A DNA stretch of 64,000 nucleotides from Gemmatimonadaceae bacterium (GTDB taxonomy: Bacteria; Gemmatimonadota; Gemmatimonadetes; Gemmatimonadales; Gemmatimonadaceae). Every line of letters starts with the position of its first letter. Positions within the stretch are counted from its first letter, which is position 1. Positions 8,805-19,276 of this stretch are shown here, one piece after another. The notes under the pieces are model-generated. The model was not told the DNA's origin and searched no databases. It was given only the letters and a program-made list of their open reading frames with translations. The stretch spans positions 98,060-162,059 of the forward strand of contig JACCWE010000101.1 in assembly GCA_013697785.1 (NCBI GenBank), written 5' to 3'. The translations under genes were made by a program, and so were the position numbers.

Positions 8805-9476
8805 ATGCGCCGAGAACATCACCTCCCCGTATCGAGAACCGCCCGCTACTTCACGGTCGGGGAGCCGCACGCATCGCTGACCGAGCTTTGGTTCGTCTGC
8901 CACGGGTACGGTCAGCTCGCGGGTCGCTTCGTGCGCCACTTCGAATCCATCGAGGCGCCGAGCCGCCTGATCGTCGCGCCCGAGGCGCTCTCCCGTTTCT
9001 ACGTCGAGGTGCCCGGGAAGACGCACGCGGACACGCACGTCGGCGCGAGCTGGATGACGCGCGAGGATCGGCTCAGCGACATCGAGGATTACGTCGAGTA
9101 TCTCGACGCGCTCCACGCGCACGTGACTGCGCAGCTGAATGGCGCGAGGGTGCGCTTCACCGTTCTCGGCTTCTCGCAGGGGGTGGCCACGGTCGCGCGC
9201 TGGCTCGAACGCACGAAGGTGCACGTCGATCGCGCGCTGCTTTGGGGCGGACTCATGCCCACGGACATCGATCTCGCCGCAGCAACGGCGCTCCGCGGCG
9301 CGCGCATCACCTCGATCGCCGGCACCGCGGATGAGCACGCGACCGCCGATCTGCTCACCGAGCAGAGCGCGCGCCTTACCGCGAGTGGGATCGCGAGCGA
9401 GCATGTGAGCTTCGACGGAAGCCACCGCATCGATCGCCAGGTGCTCGCCCGACTCGCGAGCGAGCCGGGCTCGTGA
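8805..9476 (+). CDS. Alpha/beta hydrolase, carboxylesterase/phospholipase-like
   Basis: This 223-residue protein resembles the small serine esterases related to YpfH and acyl-protein thioesterase. LWFVCHGYGQLA gives the oxyanion-loop region, VLGFSQGVATVARWL gives the nucleophile elbow GxSxG (GFSQG), and a late SFDGSHRID supplies the likely catalytic His. No signal peptide is seen, so it is probably cytoplasmic. The start is the ATG at 8805. It diverges from the GT87 gene across a 77-base gap that should hold both promoters. The substrate cannot be read from the sequence. Confidence 0.8.
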   Translation: MRREHHLPVSRTARYFTVGEPHASLTELWFVCHGYGQLAGRFVRHFESIEAPSRLIVAPEALSRFYVEVPGKTHADTHVGASWMTREDRLSDIEDYVEYLDALHAHVTAQLNGARVRFTVLGFSQGVATVARWLERTKVHVDRALLWGGLMPTDIDLAAATALRGARITSIAGTADEHATADLLTEQSARLTASGIASEHVSFDGSHRIDRQVLARLASEPGS

Positions 9477-9538
9477 CGGCGGCGGAGCTCGCGGCCGCCC
9501 GCGCGCGCATGAACGTGAGCGCGCTCGCTAACGAATGC

Positions 9539-12379
9539 TCAGTGCGCCGGTAGCAACTGTACGACGACATAGCGCGATGTGTCGAAGTATTTTTTCGCAG
9601 CCGACTGGAGACCGGCCGAGCTGAGGGCGCGTACCTCGGCGTCGTACTTGAGGATGAGTGCCGGATCCCACGAGTTGACGTCATAGCTCGCGAGGAGGCT
9701 CAGCCAGGTGCGGTTTTGACGAAGGCTCGTCTCGCGCGAACGCAGATCGGCCTCCCGGATCTTCTGCAGATCCTTCTCGGACACGCCGTTCGCCTTCACA
9801 CTGTCGATCTCCGCGAACACCGCCTTCTGCAGTTCCGCCGCGCGCTCGGGCGCCGAGCCGAAATCGATGCGCAGCGAGTAGCTCTCCTTCGGAAAGTGCG
9901 ATGGACTCGCGCTCACACCCACGCCGTACGTCCCGCCCAGATCCTGGCGCAGCCGCTCGCGCAGCTTGATCTCGAGCAGATCCGCGAGCGCGCTTATCTG
10001 CTGCACGTTCTCCCAGGTGAACTCGAAGGGGCCCGTGAAAACGATCGCCGTTTGCGCCTTCGGCTCGATGCCGCGCTTCACCTCGCGCGTGATCACGCCC
10101 GTGGGATACGACATGCCGATGTCCTTCCACTTCTCGCCGGCGTGCGTGGACGGCAGGCTCGCTATGTATTGCTCGACGAGCGGCTTCAGCTTGGTGGTGT
10201 CGATCGTGCCGACGAAGACGAAGGTGAAGTTGCTCGCATCGGAGAAGCGCTGTTTGTAGATCGCGATCGCGCGATGCAGGCGCACGTACTCCATGTCCTG
10301 CGCGGTCGGTGCCTTCGCTCGCGGATGATGCTGCGCGAGCGTCAGGTCGAGAGTGTCCGAGAATGCCGCCGATGGACTCGCCGCCCGATTCGCGAGCAGC
10401 ACCTCGATCTTGTTTCGATATGCCTCGAAGGCGGCGCTGTCAGCGCGCGGAGCGGTGAAGGTGAGATAGATGAGCTGCATGAGCGTCTCGAGATCCTTTG
10501 GCGAGCCTCCGCCGGAGACTCCCTGCTGAATCGCCCCGATGTACTCGCCTACCTGTACCGACTTCCCCGCGAGCACCTTCTGAAGCGAAGTCGCGTTGAA
10601 GGTGCCGATACCGCCGGCGTCCACGGCTCCGGTCGCGATGGTCGCGTCGAGATAGTTGGAGTCGCTCACCACCGACGTGCCTCCGGGGGCATACGCGCGA
10701 AAGAGAAGCTCGTCGTCCTTGAAGTCGGTTGGCTTGACGAGCACGCGTGCGCCGTTCGACAGCTTCCACTCGGTGACGCCCACGGACGCGATCTGACTCG
10801 ACGACACGACCTTTCCCGGTGTGGGAGCTGTTGGAATCAGCGGAGCCGAGGAGACCGAGTCCGTATACGCCGCGACATTCACCTTCGCAACGCTGTCGAG
10901 CACCGCGCGCAGCGCCTGCTCGCTCGGCAATCCCGCTGCGGCTTTCTGCGGCGCGTTGACGACGATCACGCGGCTGCGATTGCTCAGCCACTTGTGAGCG
11001 AGGGCATTTACCTCGGCGAGTCCGATGCCGGGGAGAAGCTGCTGATAGAGCTTGTATTGCTGCGCGATGCTCGGCGTCGCGGTCTTCTCCAGAAATGCGC
11101 TCTCATACTCCGCCACGAATGACGCCGACGGCGTCTTGTCACGCTCGGCGTACGCGCTCTCCATTCCGCGCAGCATCTCCTTCTTCGCGCGCTCGAGCTC
11201 GGTCGCGGTGAAGCCGTGCTGCGCCACGCGCTCTCCCTCGGTGACGGCCGCGCGCAACCCGATCTCGACACCGCTGTCGGGAACGAGCGCCGTGAGCACG
11301 TACACTTCTTTCGAGCGGATCAGCCGTCCCTGATTCGAGAAGGCGCCGATGAACGGCGCTCCAGGTCGCTGTGCGATCTCCTGCAGCCGCGCATTCAGCA
11401 TGTCGTTGTAGAGCGAGCCGAGCATCTCCGTGCGGAAGTCGCCGACGCTCTTCTGCGGCGATAGCGGCTGGAGGTAATAGACAGCGACGGTCGAGCGTGT
11501 CGCCTCGCTGTCCGTCGCGATCGTGACGAGCGTGGAGTCGTGATCGGGAACGGGAAAGGTCGCGCGCGGCTTCGCGCCCTTCTTCGCAGGCCAGCTCGCG
11601 AACTGTGCCTTGATCATGCGCTCGACCTTGACCTTGTCGAAATCGCCGACGGCGACGATCGCCATCAGGTCCGGGCGATACCAGTCGTCGTAGAAGCGCT
11701 TCACCGTCGAGCGCGGCGCGGTCTCGAGGATGTGCTTGTCTCCGATCGGCAGTCGCTGTGCGTATCGCGAGCCGCTGAAGATCACGGGAAACTGCTTGTC
11801 GCGCATGCGGGCCGATGCGCCGCGCCCGAGCCGCCACTCCTCGATCACGACGTTGCGCTCGCGTGCGAGCTCGGTGGAGTCGAAGGTGAGGCCGCGCGAC
11901 CAGTCCGCCAGGATCTGGAATCCCTTGTCGAACAGCTTCGTGCTGTCGGTCGGCACCGTGAGCTCGTACACCGTCTCGTCGAAGCTCGTCGACGCGTTGA
12001 GATCGGCGCCGAAGCGCACGCCGGTGGACTCGAGGTAGTCGACGAGCTCCTGCTTCTTGAAGTGCGTGGTGCCGCTGAAGGCCATGTGCTCAACCATGTG
12101 CGCCAAGCCGCGCTGCGTGCTGTCCTCGAGCACGGAGCCCGCGTTGACGACCAGGCGAAGCTCGGCTCGCTTCTCCGGCTTGTGATTCACACGGATGTAG
12201 TAATGGAGCCCGTTTGGCAGCACGCCGGTGGTGACGGCCGGATCGACCGGAAGCGGTGTGGCGAGCTTCGGTGGCGGCCCCACGTGCGCGCTGTCCTGCG
12301 CAGCGAGAGGAGCAGTCGAGAAGGCCGGGAGCGCCAGCAGCGCCAGCGCGCAAAGGCGCACGGATGCGTATGAATTCAT
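9539..12379 (-). CDS. M16 family zinc peptidase, full-length two-lobe type
   Basis: At 946 residues this is a pitrilysin-type peptidase with both lobes in one chain. The inverted zinc motif HMVEH is at 94-98 (His94, Glu97, His98), and the downstream ETVYELTVP segment follows as in the family. WYRPDLMAIVAVGDFD marks the start of the first M16C domain, and a second M16 pair follows without a zinc motif. I chose ATG 12379 because the next residues form a good Sec signal (SVRLCALALLALPAF...APLAAQ). In-frame ATGs at 12394 and 12403 are alternatives. The protein is probably periplasmic and degrades peptides. It diverges from the M20 peptidase gene. Confidence 0.9.
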   Translation of the reverse strand: MNSYASVRLCALALLALPAFSTAPLAAQDSAHVGPPPKLATPLPVDPAVTTGVLPNGLHYYIRVNHKPEKRAELRLVVNAGSVLEDSTQRGLAHMVEHMAFSGTTHFKKQELVDYLESTGVRFGADLNASTSFDETVYELTVPTDSTKLFDKGFQILADWSRGLTFDSTELARERNVVIEEWRLGRGASARMRDKQFPVIFSGSRYAQRLPIGDKHILETAPRSTVKRFYDDWYRPDLMAIVAVGDFDKVKVERMIKAQFASWPAKKGAKPRATFPVPDHDSTLVTIATDSEATRSTVAVYYLQPLSPQKSVGDFRTEMLGSLYNDMLNARLQEIAQRPGAPFIGAFSNQGRLIRSKEVYVLTALVPDSGVEIGLRAAVTEGERVAQHGFTATELERAKKEMLRGMESAYAERDKTPSASFVAEYESAFLEKTATPSIAQQYKLYQQLLPGIGLAEVNALAHKWLSNRSRVIVVNAPQKAAAGLPSEQALRAVLDSVAKVNVAAYTDSVSSAPLIPTAPTPGKVVSSSQIASVGVTEWKLSNGARVLVKPTDFKDDELLFRAYAPGGTSVVSDSNYLDATIATGAVDAGGIGTFNATSLQKVLAGKSVQVGEYIGAIQQGVSGGGSPKDLETLMQLIYLTFTAPRADSAAFEAYRNKIEVLLANRAASPSAAFSDTLDLTLAQHHPRAKAPTAQDMEYVRLHRAIAIYKQRFSDASNFTFVFVGTIDTTKLKPLVEQYIASLPSTHAGEKWKDIGMSYPTGVITREVKRGIEPKAQTAIVFTGPFEFTWENVQQISALADLLEIKLRERLRQDLGGTYGVGVSASPSHFPKESYSLRIDFGSAPERAAELQKAVFAEIDSVKANGVSEKDLQKIREADLRSRETSLRQNRTWLSLLASYDVNSWDPALILKYDAEVRALSSAGLQSAAKKYFDTSRYVVVQLLPAH

Positions 12380-12482
12380 GGTGTTGGATCGCATTCGATT
12401 CATGGGGGAACGGATGCCTGAAGATAGTGGCCGGCCCCTCTCACCGCTCTGGACAGCAACGCCGCCGGCACCAAATTGCGGC

Positions 12483-13943
12483 ATGAAGAAGCTCGCTGTG
12501 CTTTTCGCCGCCGTCGTGGCGGCGATCGTGGTCGTCGTGATCGTGCGCACGATGCGCTTCAACCCGGTTCACGGCGCAACACGTTCCGACGTGGTGCTTG
12601 CGCCCCAGAACGACACGCTGCTCGCTGCCCATCTCGCGGGCGCGATCAGATTCGCGACGATCTCGAAGCAGGACTCGGGTCCGGAGCTCGTTCCCATGCG
12701 CGCGCTGCACGCCTATCTCGCGCAGACATTCCCGCGCACGTATGCGACACTCGCGCACGAGGTCGTTGCGCCGGCGAGCCTCCTCTTCGAGTGGAAGGGA
12801 AGCAACGCCTCGCTGGAGCCGATCGTGATGATGTCGCACCTCGACGTCGTGCCAGTGGAGGAGGGCTCCCAGAGCGCGTGGACGCACGCGCCCTTCTCCG
12901 GCGATGTAGCCGACGGCTTCGTATGGGGGCGCGGCACACTCGACGACAAGGTCGGCGTAGTGTCGACGCTCGAGGCGATCGAGGCGCTCGTCGCGAAAGG
13001 CTACGTCCCGAGGCGCACGATCTATCTCGCGTTCGGCGACGACGAAGAGGTCGATGGGCACGGTGCAGGCGCAATCGTCTCGCTTCTCAAGTCTCGAGGT
13101 GTGAAGCCGCTCGTCGCGATCGACGAAGGTAGTGCGATCATCCGCGGGATCATTCCCGGCGTCGCACGCCCTGCGGGGCTGATCGGCATCGCCGAGAAGG
13201 GGCACATGAGCGTGGCGCTGACGGTGATGGCGGCGGGCGGGCACTCCTCGATGCCGCCGCCGCAGACGGCGGTCGGCACCCTCGCGCAGGCGATCGACCG
13301 GCTCGAGAAGCATCCGCTCCCCGCGCATCTTGGCGGCGCGGCCGAAGGGATGCTCCAGCAGCTCGGCCCCGAGATGCCGCTCGGCGCGCGCCTGATGATG
13401 GCGAATCTCTGGCTCACGCGCCCACTCGTGACCTGGTCGATGGAACGTTCGCCGGTGACGAACGCTTCGCTCCGCACGACGACGGCGCCGACGATGATTC
13501 AGGGGAGCCCGAAGGAGAACGTCCTTCCGATTCGCGCGCAGGCCATAGTGAACTTCCGCATCATTCCGGGCGAGACTCCGGATGCCGTCATCGCGCACGT
13601 GAAGAAGGTCGTCGATGACACCAGTGTCGTGGTCACGATTGCCGGTGTCGCGACGCCGCCGTCGCCTGTGTCGAGCACCACCTCGGCGGCGTATCGTATT
13701 CTCGCCCGCGACATCGCGGTGCTCGAGCCCGACGCGATCGTGGCGCCGTCGCTCGTCGTCGCCGCAACGGACTCCAGGCAGTACGGCGGCTATGCGCACG
13801 ACGTCTACCGCTTTCTACCCGTGCAGATCGGCGGGAAGGATCTCGAGCGCATCCACGGTACCAACGAGAGGATCGGCATTCACGACTACTCGCGCGGCGT
13901 AGCATTCATGACGCTCCTCATCTCCGATCTCTCCTCGCAGTGA
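12483..13943 (+). CDS. M20 family peptidase, PM20D1/carboxypeptidase S-like
   Basis: This 486-residue protein has an N-terminal membrane anchor (AVLFAAVVAAIVVVVIV) and then the M20 fold. Metal and catalytic residues are visible: His119 and Asp121 in SHLDVVP, the Asp in GRGTLDDK, Glu-Glu in GDDEEVDG, the Asp in AIDEGS, and the final His in RIHGTNERI. The FSGDVADGFVWGRGTLDDK block is characteristic of the CPS1/PM20D1 branch rather than ArgE or DapE. It probably cleaves N-acyl or C-terminal amino acids on the periplasmic side. Its stop overlaps the GTG of the RDD-SpoIIM gene (13940). Confidence 0.88.
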   Translation: MKKLAVLFAAVVAAIVVVVIVRTMRFNPVHGATRSDVVLAPQNDTLLAAHLAGAIRFATISKQDSGPELVPMRALHAYLAQTFPRTYATLAHEVVAPASLLFEWKGSNASLEPIVMMSHLDVVPVEEGSQSAWTHAPFSGDVADGFVWGRGTLDDKVGVVSTLEAIEALVAKGYVPRRTIYLAFGDDEEVDGHGAGAIVSLLKSRGVKPLVAIDEGSAIIRGIIPGVARPAGLIGIAEKGHMSVALTVMAAGGHSSMPPPQTAVGTLAQAIDRLEKHPLPAHLGGAAEGMLQQLGPEMPLGARLMMANLWLTRPLVTWSMERSPVTNASLRTTTAPTMIQGSPKENVLPIRAQAIVNFRIIPGETPDAVIAHVKKVVDDTSVVVTIAGVATPPSPVSSTTSAAYRILARDIAVLEPDAIVAPSLVVAATDSRQYGGYAHDVYRFLPVQIGGKDLERIHGTNERIGIHDYSRGVAFMTLLISDLSSQ

Positions 13944-15781
13944 CGACGGAATCGCTCGAGCGACGCGTCGAGATCGAGACGCCGGAGCAGACGATACTGT
14001 CGTACACGATCGCGGGTGTTGGCTCGAGGGCGGCTGCCACGCTGGTCGATCTCGTGATCATCGTCATCGGCCAGCTCGCCGTCTTTCTCGTTATCGCCGA
14101 GATCAGCAGCGCCTTCGGCAATCACACATCTACCGCGCAGAAATTTTCGGGCGCGTGGGTCACGGCCGTCGGCATCCTCGTTTCGTTCCTGATTCTCTGG
14201 GGCTATTACGTCTTCTTCGAGGCGATCTGGGACGGCCAGTCGCCCGGCAAGCGAATGTTGGGAATCCGAGTCGTGCAGGACGGAGGCTACTCGGTCTCGT
14301 TCGGGGCATCGGCCGCGCGCAACTTGCTCCGCGCGATCGATGCACAGCCGGGGATCACGTACGCCGTCGGCCTCGTGACGATGATGATCTCGAAATCCGG
14401 CAAGCGACTCGGCGACATCGCAGCGGGAACGATCGTCGTGCACGAGCAGCGTGCGCTCATCAAGTCCGCCACGCGAAGCGCCAGCGAAGTCGTCACGCGT
14501 GCCGCGATCACCTCTCGGCTCACCGAAGAAGAATTCGCGCTTCTGAGCCGCTTCGTAGCGAGACGCACGGAGCTCGACCCAGCGCTACGGAACACGTTCG
14601 CCGCACAGATCGCGAAACGGTATGACGCACACCTCGTCGACAACGGCAGCGCTCCAATGGCGCGGCTCCTCCGTCTGTTCGAGACGGAGTCCGATTCGCG
14701 CGCGCGTGGCCTGCCATCCCCCGGCGCGAAGGGCGCGGCGCGCGAGCGACACGCGATAGTCGCGCTCAACGCCGGACGGTGGCGCGATTTCTCGGACGCG
14801 CTCGCAGCCGCGCAGAGCCGCGGGCTCCGCGCGATGACCCCCGATGAGGTGAGCCGCCTCGTCTCGCTCTATCGAGAAGTCTCCACCGATCTCGCGCGGC
14901 TTCGCACCGCGTCGGACAGCGAGGATCAGCAGGAAATCTTCTACGTGAGCCGCCTTCTCGGTGCCGGCCACAACTTTCTCTATCGCCAGCGTCCACTCTC
15001 CATGCGCGATGTCTGGCGCTACGTGTCGGTGTCGGTGCCGCGCGAGGTGCGGCGCTCGGCGTCATTCATCCTTGCTGCGGCATTTTTCCTCTTCGTGCCC
15101 ATGGCGATCACCTTTGGAGTGCTCGTGAGCCATCCGGCACTCGCATCGGAGCTGCTTCCCGCGGGAATGATCGATCGCGTGGTGGAGGGCGCGCACCGAG
15201 ACAGCACCGGGAAGCACGAGTACATCACGACGAACGATTTCGAGCGCCCGCCCATGGCGAGCAGGATCATACGCAACAACGTGCAGGTCACCTTCGGCGT
15301 ATTCGCCGCGGGGATCACCGCGGGCATTCTCTCGGTGATCATGCTCATATTCAACGGCGTGAGCATCGGCGCAGCCTTCGGACTCTACGCCAATCACGGA
15401 GTTTTCTATCAGATTCGAGACTTCGTGGTGGCGCACAGCGTGCTCGAGCTGGGCGCCATCTGCATCGCAGCGGGAGGAGGGTTTCTGCTCGGATGGGCGC
15501 TGCTGATCCCCGGCAACCGAACGCGCCGCGAGGCCTTCGTCATCAACGGCCGCCGCGCCATACGACTGATCTCGGCGTCGACGCTCATGCTGCTCGCCGC
15601 GGGAACGATCGAAGGGCTCATCTCACCTCGCACCGACATCTCTTTTCCGGTGAAGGCCGCCGTCGCGACGTCGACCGCGCTCCTTCTTGCCTTCTGGTTC
15701 TCGCGCGGGCGCGGGGATGAGACCGGTGCGCCGGAGGAGGAATTCGCCTACACCGAGCCGCGTGCCTTGAGCTCGAGGTAG
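13940..15781 (+). CDS. RDD - SpoIIM (DUF95) fusion membrane protein
   Basis: This 613-residue protein joins two families usually found as separate neighbours. Residues 1-165 form an RDD domain with the signature Arg near GVGSRAAATLVD, two membrane helices, and DGQSPGKRMLGIRVV then KRLGDIAAGTIVV. Residues from about 285 on form a stage II sporulation protein M-like domain with four or five hydrophobic segments. The GTG start overlaps the previous stop (GTGA). It faces the DUF4129-DUF4350-MoxR-DUF58 operon and overlaps DUF58 tail to tail by 34 bases. In many bacteria all these families cluster together. Their shared function is not firmly known; membrane-associated MoxR chaperoning is usually proposed. 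Confidence 0.87.
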   Translation: MTTESLERRVEIETPEQTILSYTIAGVGSRAAATLVDLVIIVIGQLAVFLVIAEISSAFGNHTSTAQKFSGAWVTAVGILVSFLILWGYYVFFEAIWDGQSPGKRMLGIRVVQDGGYSVSFGASAARNLLRAIDAQPGITYAVGLVTMMISKSGKRLGDIAAGTIVVHEQRALIKSATRSASEVVTRAAITSRLTEEEFALLSRFVARRTELDPALRNTFAAQIAKRYDAHLVDNGSAPMARLLRLFETESDSRARGLPSPGAKGAARERHAIVALNAGRWRDFSDALAAAQSRGLRAMTPDEVSRLVSLYREVSTDLARLRTASDSEDQQEIFYVSRLLGAGHNFLYRQRPLSMRDVWRYVSVSVPREVRRSASFILAAAFFLFVPMAITFGVLVSHPALASELLPAGMIDRVVEGAHRDSTGKHEYITTNDFERPPMASRIIRNNVQVTFGVFAAGITAGILSVIMLIFNGVSIGAAFGLYANHGVFYQIRDFVVAHSVLELGAICIAAGGGFLLGWALLIPGNRTRREAFVINGRRAIRLISASTLMLLAAGTIEGLISPRTDISFPVKAAVATSTALLLAFWFSRGRGDETGAPEEEFAYTEPRALSSR

Positions 15782-17094
15782 TGATTCACGACGGAGCTCG
15801 CCAACTGCTTCGGCGACACGTCGAGCACCGAAACACCCGCCCGGCGCATACGCACTATCGCCTCGTTGCGCGCGCCGAGCAGCTCCTCGGCCGCCGCGCT
15901 CCCGTAGAGATCGCTCGACGTGCTGTGGCTGGTCGGAATCGCCGCGCTCACGAGCTCGTCGTTGCGCAGCGCGACGACGACGAGCAGATGGCGCAGCGCA
16001 CTTCGCACCGTGTGCGCGATCACTGCCTGTGACGAGCGCGGATCGATGACATCCGTGAAGAGCACGATCAGCGAGCGCTTGCGGTGCCTCGTGGCGAGCG
16101 TACGGAAGGCGGTCGCGTAGTCGGGCTCCGTCATCGTCGCGCGCGCGGGGATGAGTGCCTGGCGAATTCCGCGCATCGCCTTGCCGCCGCGCGCGGGCGG
16201 AACGAATGCGCGAAGCTCGTTGTCGAAGAGCAGAAGGCCGACCTGATCGCCGGCCTGCACCGCGACGGATGCGAGCAGCGTCGCGGCCGACAGTGCGTAC
16301 TCGAAGCGTGGCACTCCCGACGCGAGCTGCGTCATCATGCGCCCCGCGTCGACCGCGATCATCACCGTCTGTCCCTGCTCGACGGTATACTCGCGCGTCA
16401 TGATCTTCTGGCGCCGCGCCGTCGCCTTCCAGTCCACATGGCGCGGATCGTCGCCTACCGAGTACTCGCGCAGTGATGCGAAGCTGCTCCCCTCGCCGCG
16501 CTTCCGGATCGAGCGAATCCCGGCGTCCCGCAGCCGATGCTGGATCGCGAGCAGGCGGAGATTGCGAACGCCGGCGAGCGATGGCGTGACGACAATCATG
16601 TCTCCGGGCTCGTAGCGCAGGCTGTGCTGCACGAGCCCGAGCGCGCCCTGGACGCGCACCACCACGGGACCGAGCGCCCATGACCCTCTCTCGCGTGCCA
16701 CGAACGTGAATGGGATCACGGTCTCTTCGTTCGCGGCGACTGCGTGTATCGCGCCGCGCGTCTCGGGCGATTCGAGCACGTGCGGAAGGGCGTCGAACAA
16801 CGTGAATCGCAGCGCGCGCCGAGCGGTGGAGCGCACGCGGTATTCGCCCCGCTCGGCGTCTCCGAGTCCGACGTTGGAGCGCACGATCCGCTCGGTCACG
16901 ACCTGCCACCGCGCGGGAAGGAGCAGCATGTCCACGATGATGGCGACTGCGAGCATCACCGTAACGACCACGCCCGCCGTCACCGAGATGAGCCAGACGG
17001 GCGCCGAGGCGGCGACGATGAGCACGAGCCGGCGCGTCGGGATGACGCTCACCACAGAGCGCCCGATCTTCGCGAGCAGCTCGCGCGCACTCAT
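15748..17094 (-). CDS. DUF58 domain protein
   Basis: This protein of about 448 residues has two N-terminal membrane helices and a cytoplasmic DUF58 domain. The signature is SFASLREYSVGDDPRHVDWKATARR, followed by a vWA-like half that starts VMIAVDAGRMM. Start ATG 17094 or the adjacent GTG 17097 both overlap the moxR stop. By family it works with the MoxR ATPase encoded just upstream, possibly as the substrate-binding or metal-insertion partner. That role is known only for a few systems and is inferred here. Confidence 0.9.
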   Translation of the reverse strand: MSARELLAKIGRSVVSVIPTRRLVLIVAASAPVWLISVTAGVVVTVMLAVAIIVDMLLLPARWQVVTERIVRSNVGLGDAERGEYRVRSTARRALRFTLFDALPHVLESPETRGAIHAVAANEETVIPFTFVARERGSWALGPVVVRVQGALGLVQHSLRYEPGDMIVVTPSLAGVRNLRLLAIQHRLRDAGIRSIRKRGEGSSFASLREYSVGDDPRHVDWKATARRQKIMTREYTVEQGQTVMIAVDAGRMMTQLASGVPRFEYALSAATLLASVAVQAGDQVGLLLFDNELRAFVPPARGGKAMRGIRQALIPARATMTEPDYATAFRTLATRHRKRSLIVLFTDVIDPRSSQAVIAHTVRSALRHLLVVVALRNDELVSAAIPTSHSTSSDLYGSAAAEELLGARNEAIVRMRRAGVSVLDVSPKQLASSVVNHYLELKARGSV

Positions 17095-18053
17095 CACTTG
17101 GGCGCCACGATGCGCGTGAGGAGCGCGTCGAGCACGTCGTCGCTGCTGCGTCCCTCGACCTCGGCCTCCGGCGAAACCATCACCCGATGCCGGAGCACTG
17201 GAAGTGCGAACTGCTTCACATCATCGGGCGTCGCGAAATCGCGGCCGCCGAGGAGCGCGGCGGCGCGCGCGGTGCGGAAGAGCGCGACGCTCGCGCGCGG
17301 AGAGCCACCGAGGGTGAGTGAGGGGTCGTCGCGAGTGGCGCGCACGATGTCGGCGATGTACTCGCGAACCTCGGGCGCGACCTTCACGCCATCGACCGCG
17401 CCACGGAGCTCGCGGCACTGCGCCTCGTCGAGCACCGCGGGCGGCCGCACATCGGATGCGCGCTCGGCGTCGAAGCCGCGCGAATAGTTGTCGAGCATCC
17501 CGAGCTCCGACTCGCGCGACGGATACGTCACGCGGATCTTGAGCAGGAAGCGGTCCAGCTGGGCCTCCGGCAGCGGATAGGTGCCCTCGTATTCCACCGG
17601 ATTTTGTGTCGCGAATACGGTGAATAGATCGCCGAGCGTGCGCGCCTCGCCGTCGATGGTGACCTGGCGCTCGCCCATGGCCTCGAGCAGCGCCGCCTGC
17701 GTCTTCGCCGGCGCGCGGTTGATCTCGTCGGCGAGAAGCATGTCGGTGAACACCGGGCCGGCGCGAAACTCCGACGTGCGACCTCCATCGCGAAGCACGT
17801 TGATGCCGGTGATGTCCGACGGCATGAGATCCGGCGTGAACTGGATGCGCCCGAAGCGCGTGTTGAGCGCACCGGCAAGCACTCGCACCAGAAGCGTCTT
17901 CGCCGTGCCGGGCACTCCCTCGAGCAGCGCGTGCCCTCTGGCGAGGAAGGCGACGAGCGCCTCGTCGATCACCCCTTCCTGTCCAATGACGCGTTCCGAG
18001 ACCACTGCGCGCACGCGCGCGAGCGATTCGGTGATTTGCTCTGGTGTGATCAC
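17094..18053 (-). CDS. MoxR family AAA+ ATPase
   Basis: This 319-residue AAA+ protein has Walker A GVPGTAKT (46-53), Walker B/sensor [21 protein letters not shown], and the MoxR-specific [23 protein letters not shown] block. MoxR proteins are chaperone ATPases that assemble or activate partner proteins, often with vWA-domain proteins. It overlaps the DUF4350 gene upstream and the DUF58 gene downstream by 3 to 4 bases, so the operon is translationally coupled. Confidence 0.93.
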   Translation of the reverse strand: MITPEQITESLARVRAVVSERVIGQEGVIDEALVAFLARGHALLEGVPGTAKTLLVRVLAGALNTRFGRIQFTPDLMPSDITGINVLRDGGRTSEFRAGPVFTDMLLADEINRAPAKTQAALLEAMGERQVTIDGEARTLGDLFTVFATQNPVEYEGTYPLPEAQLDRFLLKIRVTYPSRESELGMLDNYSRGFDAERASDVRPPAVLDEAQCRELRGAVDGVKVAPEVREYIADIVRATRDDPSLTLGGSPRASVALFRTARAAALLGGRDFATPDDVKQFALPVLRHRVMVSPEAEVEGRSSDDVLDALLTRIVAPK

Positions 18054-19276
18054 GTGATGATGTTCCTCTCGATGTGGTCGATTGCTGCGCCGGCGGAGAC
18101 GAGCTGCTCGGCGGTTGGCGTCTGCACGAGCGCGCGCGTGAGTGTGTCGATGTCGTTGCCGAGCTTCGGGAGCCGTACGCTCAGGAGCGCGAGATACCCC
18201 TCATCGCTCAGCGCCGTTGCGGTGCCGAGCGGATGGCGGCGTCGCACGCCGCGCACGAGGCGCTGAACCGCGAGCGACGTGGCGCCGATTCCCTCGTACG
18301 CCCGCGAGAGAGCGCCCACATGTTCGAGCGGCGATCGCCGTTCCAGCTTCGCGCGCGACCTCGGAGCGATAGGCCGCACGCCGATCACGAGCAGGTAGAG
18401 AAGTCCCGCCGTGGCGAGCTGCAATGCGGCGTGCCCCCATCGCGTGCCAAGTAGCGCCTTCTGCAGGACATTGGTGAAGGAGATCGACCGGCCGAAGCCC
18501 TGATGATATTCGTCGAATATGATCGGCGACCTGCGAGTGGAGTCGAGGCTCTCGAGGATACGCACAGCCAGCAACGTACCGGCCGTCTTGCGCAGCACAT
18601 CATTGCGGAAGAAGGTCGGATCGGCGACTGCGACGACCGCACCGTGACCAATGGGGATGAGTGCTATCTCCGGGTGAACGCGCCTGCGAATCGGCGTGCG
18701 GATGGAGATGAGCGTGGTCGCCTGCACGGGCCATACGCCAGCCGAGTCGGAGTCGGATGCGGGAACGGCCTCGAGATAACGATGAAAGGATCGCGCATCG
18801 AAGATCCCGAATGCTTCACGAACGGTGTCGACGGGGTCGTAGCGCCCGAGTAGGCTGTCCTCCACCGGATAATACGTGTTGATCGACTTGCCCGTCGCGC
18901 GCACTCCGATCGAGTCTGCGATCACGCTGCCTTCGTCGGGAACGACGACTGCCCTCGCGCCGCGACGCACGGCCTCGAGGAGCAGGTGAATCTCGACCGC
19001 GCTGGGATCGAGCGGCGTGTTCAGCATCACGTACGTCGATGTGGTGTCGAGCTCCTTCGCGTACGGAATGATCCGCTCTCTCGTGGTGTAGCCGAGCTTG
19101 TCGAGCACATCGCGCAGTCCGCGAGAGCCACGCACGGTGTTCGAGCGCGTGCTCAGGTAACCACCCTGTGCAACGTCGGCCGCCGGGGAGAGCAGCACGG
19201 CAAATACGAGCGCGAGCAGGAGCGCGGGGAGGATGAAGCGCGGCTTGAGCCAGCGCTCGGCGAAGCGCTCAGCCAT
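18050..19276 (-). CDS. DUF4350 domain membrane protein
   Basis: This 408-residue protein has an N-terminal helix ([19 protein letters not shown]). The DUF4350 region follows, with the typical [21 protein letters not shown] start and [16 protein letters not shown] second membrane segment is at about 275-295 ([17 protein letters not shown]), and the tail is cytoplasmic. DUF4350 proteins are found in MoxR/DUF58/DUF4129 clusters, and this is that arrangement. The start overlaps the end of the DUF4129 gene by 8 bases and the stop overlaps moxR. The molecular function is unknown. Confidence 0.85.
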   Translation of the reverse strand: MAERFAERWLKPRFILPALLLALVFAVLLSPAADVAQGGYLSTRSNTVRGSRGLRDVLDKLGYTTRERIIPYAKELDTTSTYVMLNTPLDPSAVEIHLLLEAVRRGARAVVVPDEGSVIADSIGVRATGKSINTYYPVEDSLLGRYDPVDTVREAFGIFDARSFHRYLEAVPASDSDSAGVWPVQATTLISIRTPIRRRVHPEIALIPIGHGAVVAVADPTFFRNDVLRKTAGTLLAVRILESLDSTRRSPIIFDEYHQGFGRSISFTNVLQKALLGTRWGHAALQLATAGLLYLLVIGVRPIAPRSRAKLERRSPLEHVGALSRAYEGIGATSLAVQRLVRGVRRRHPLGTATALSDEGYLALLSVRLPKLGNDIDTLTRALVQTPTAEQLVSAGAAIDHIERNIIT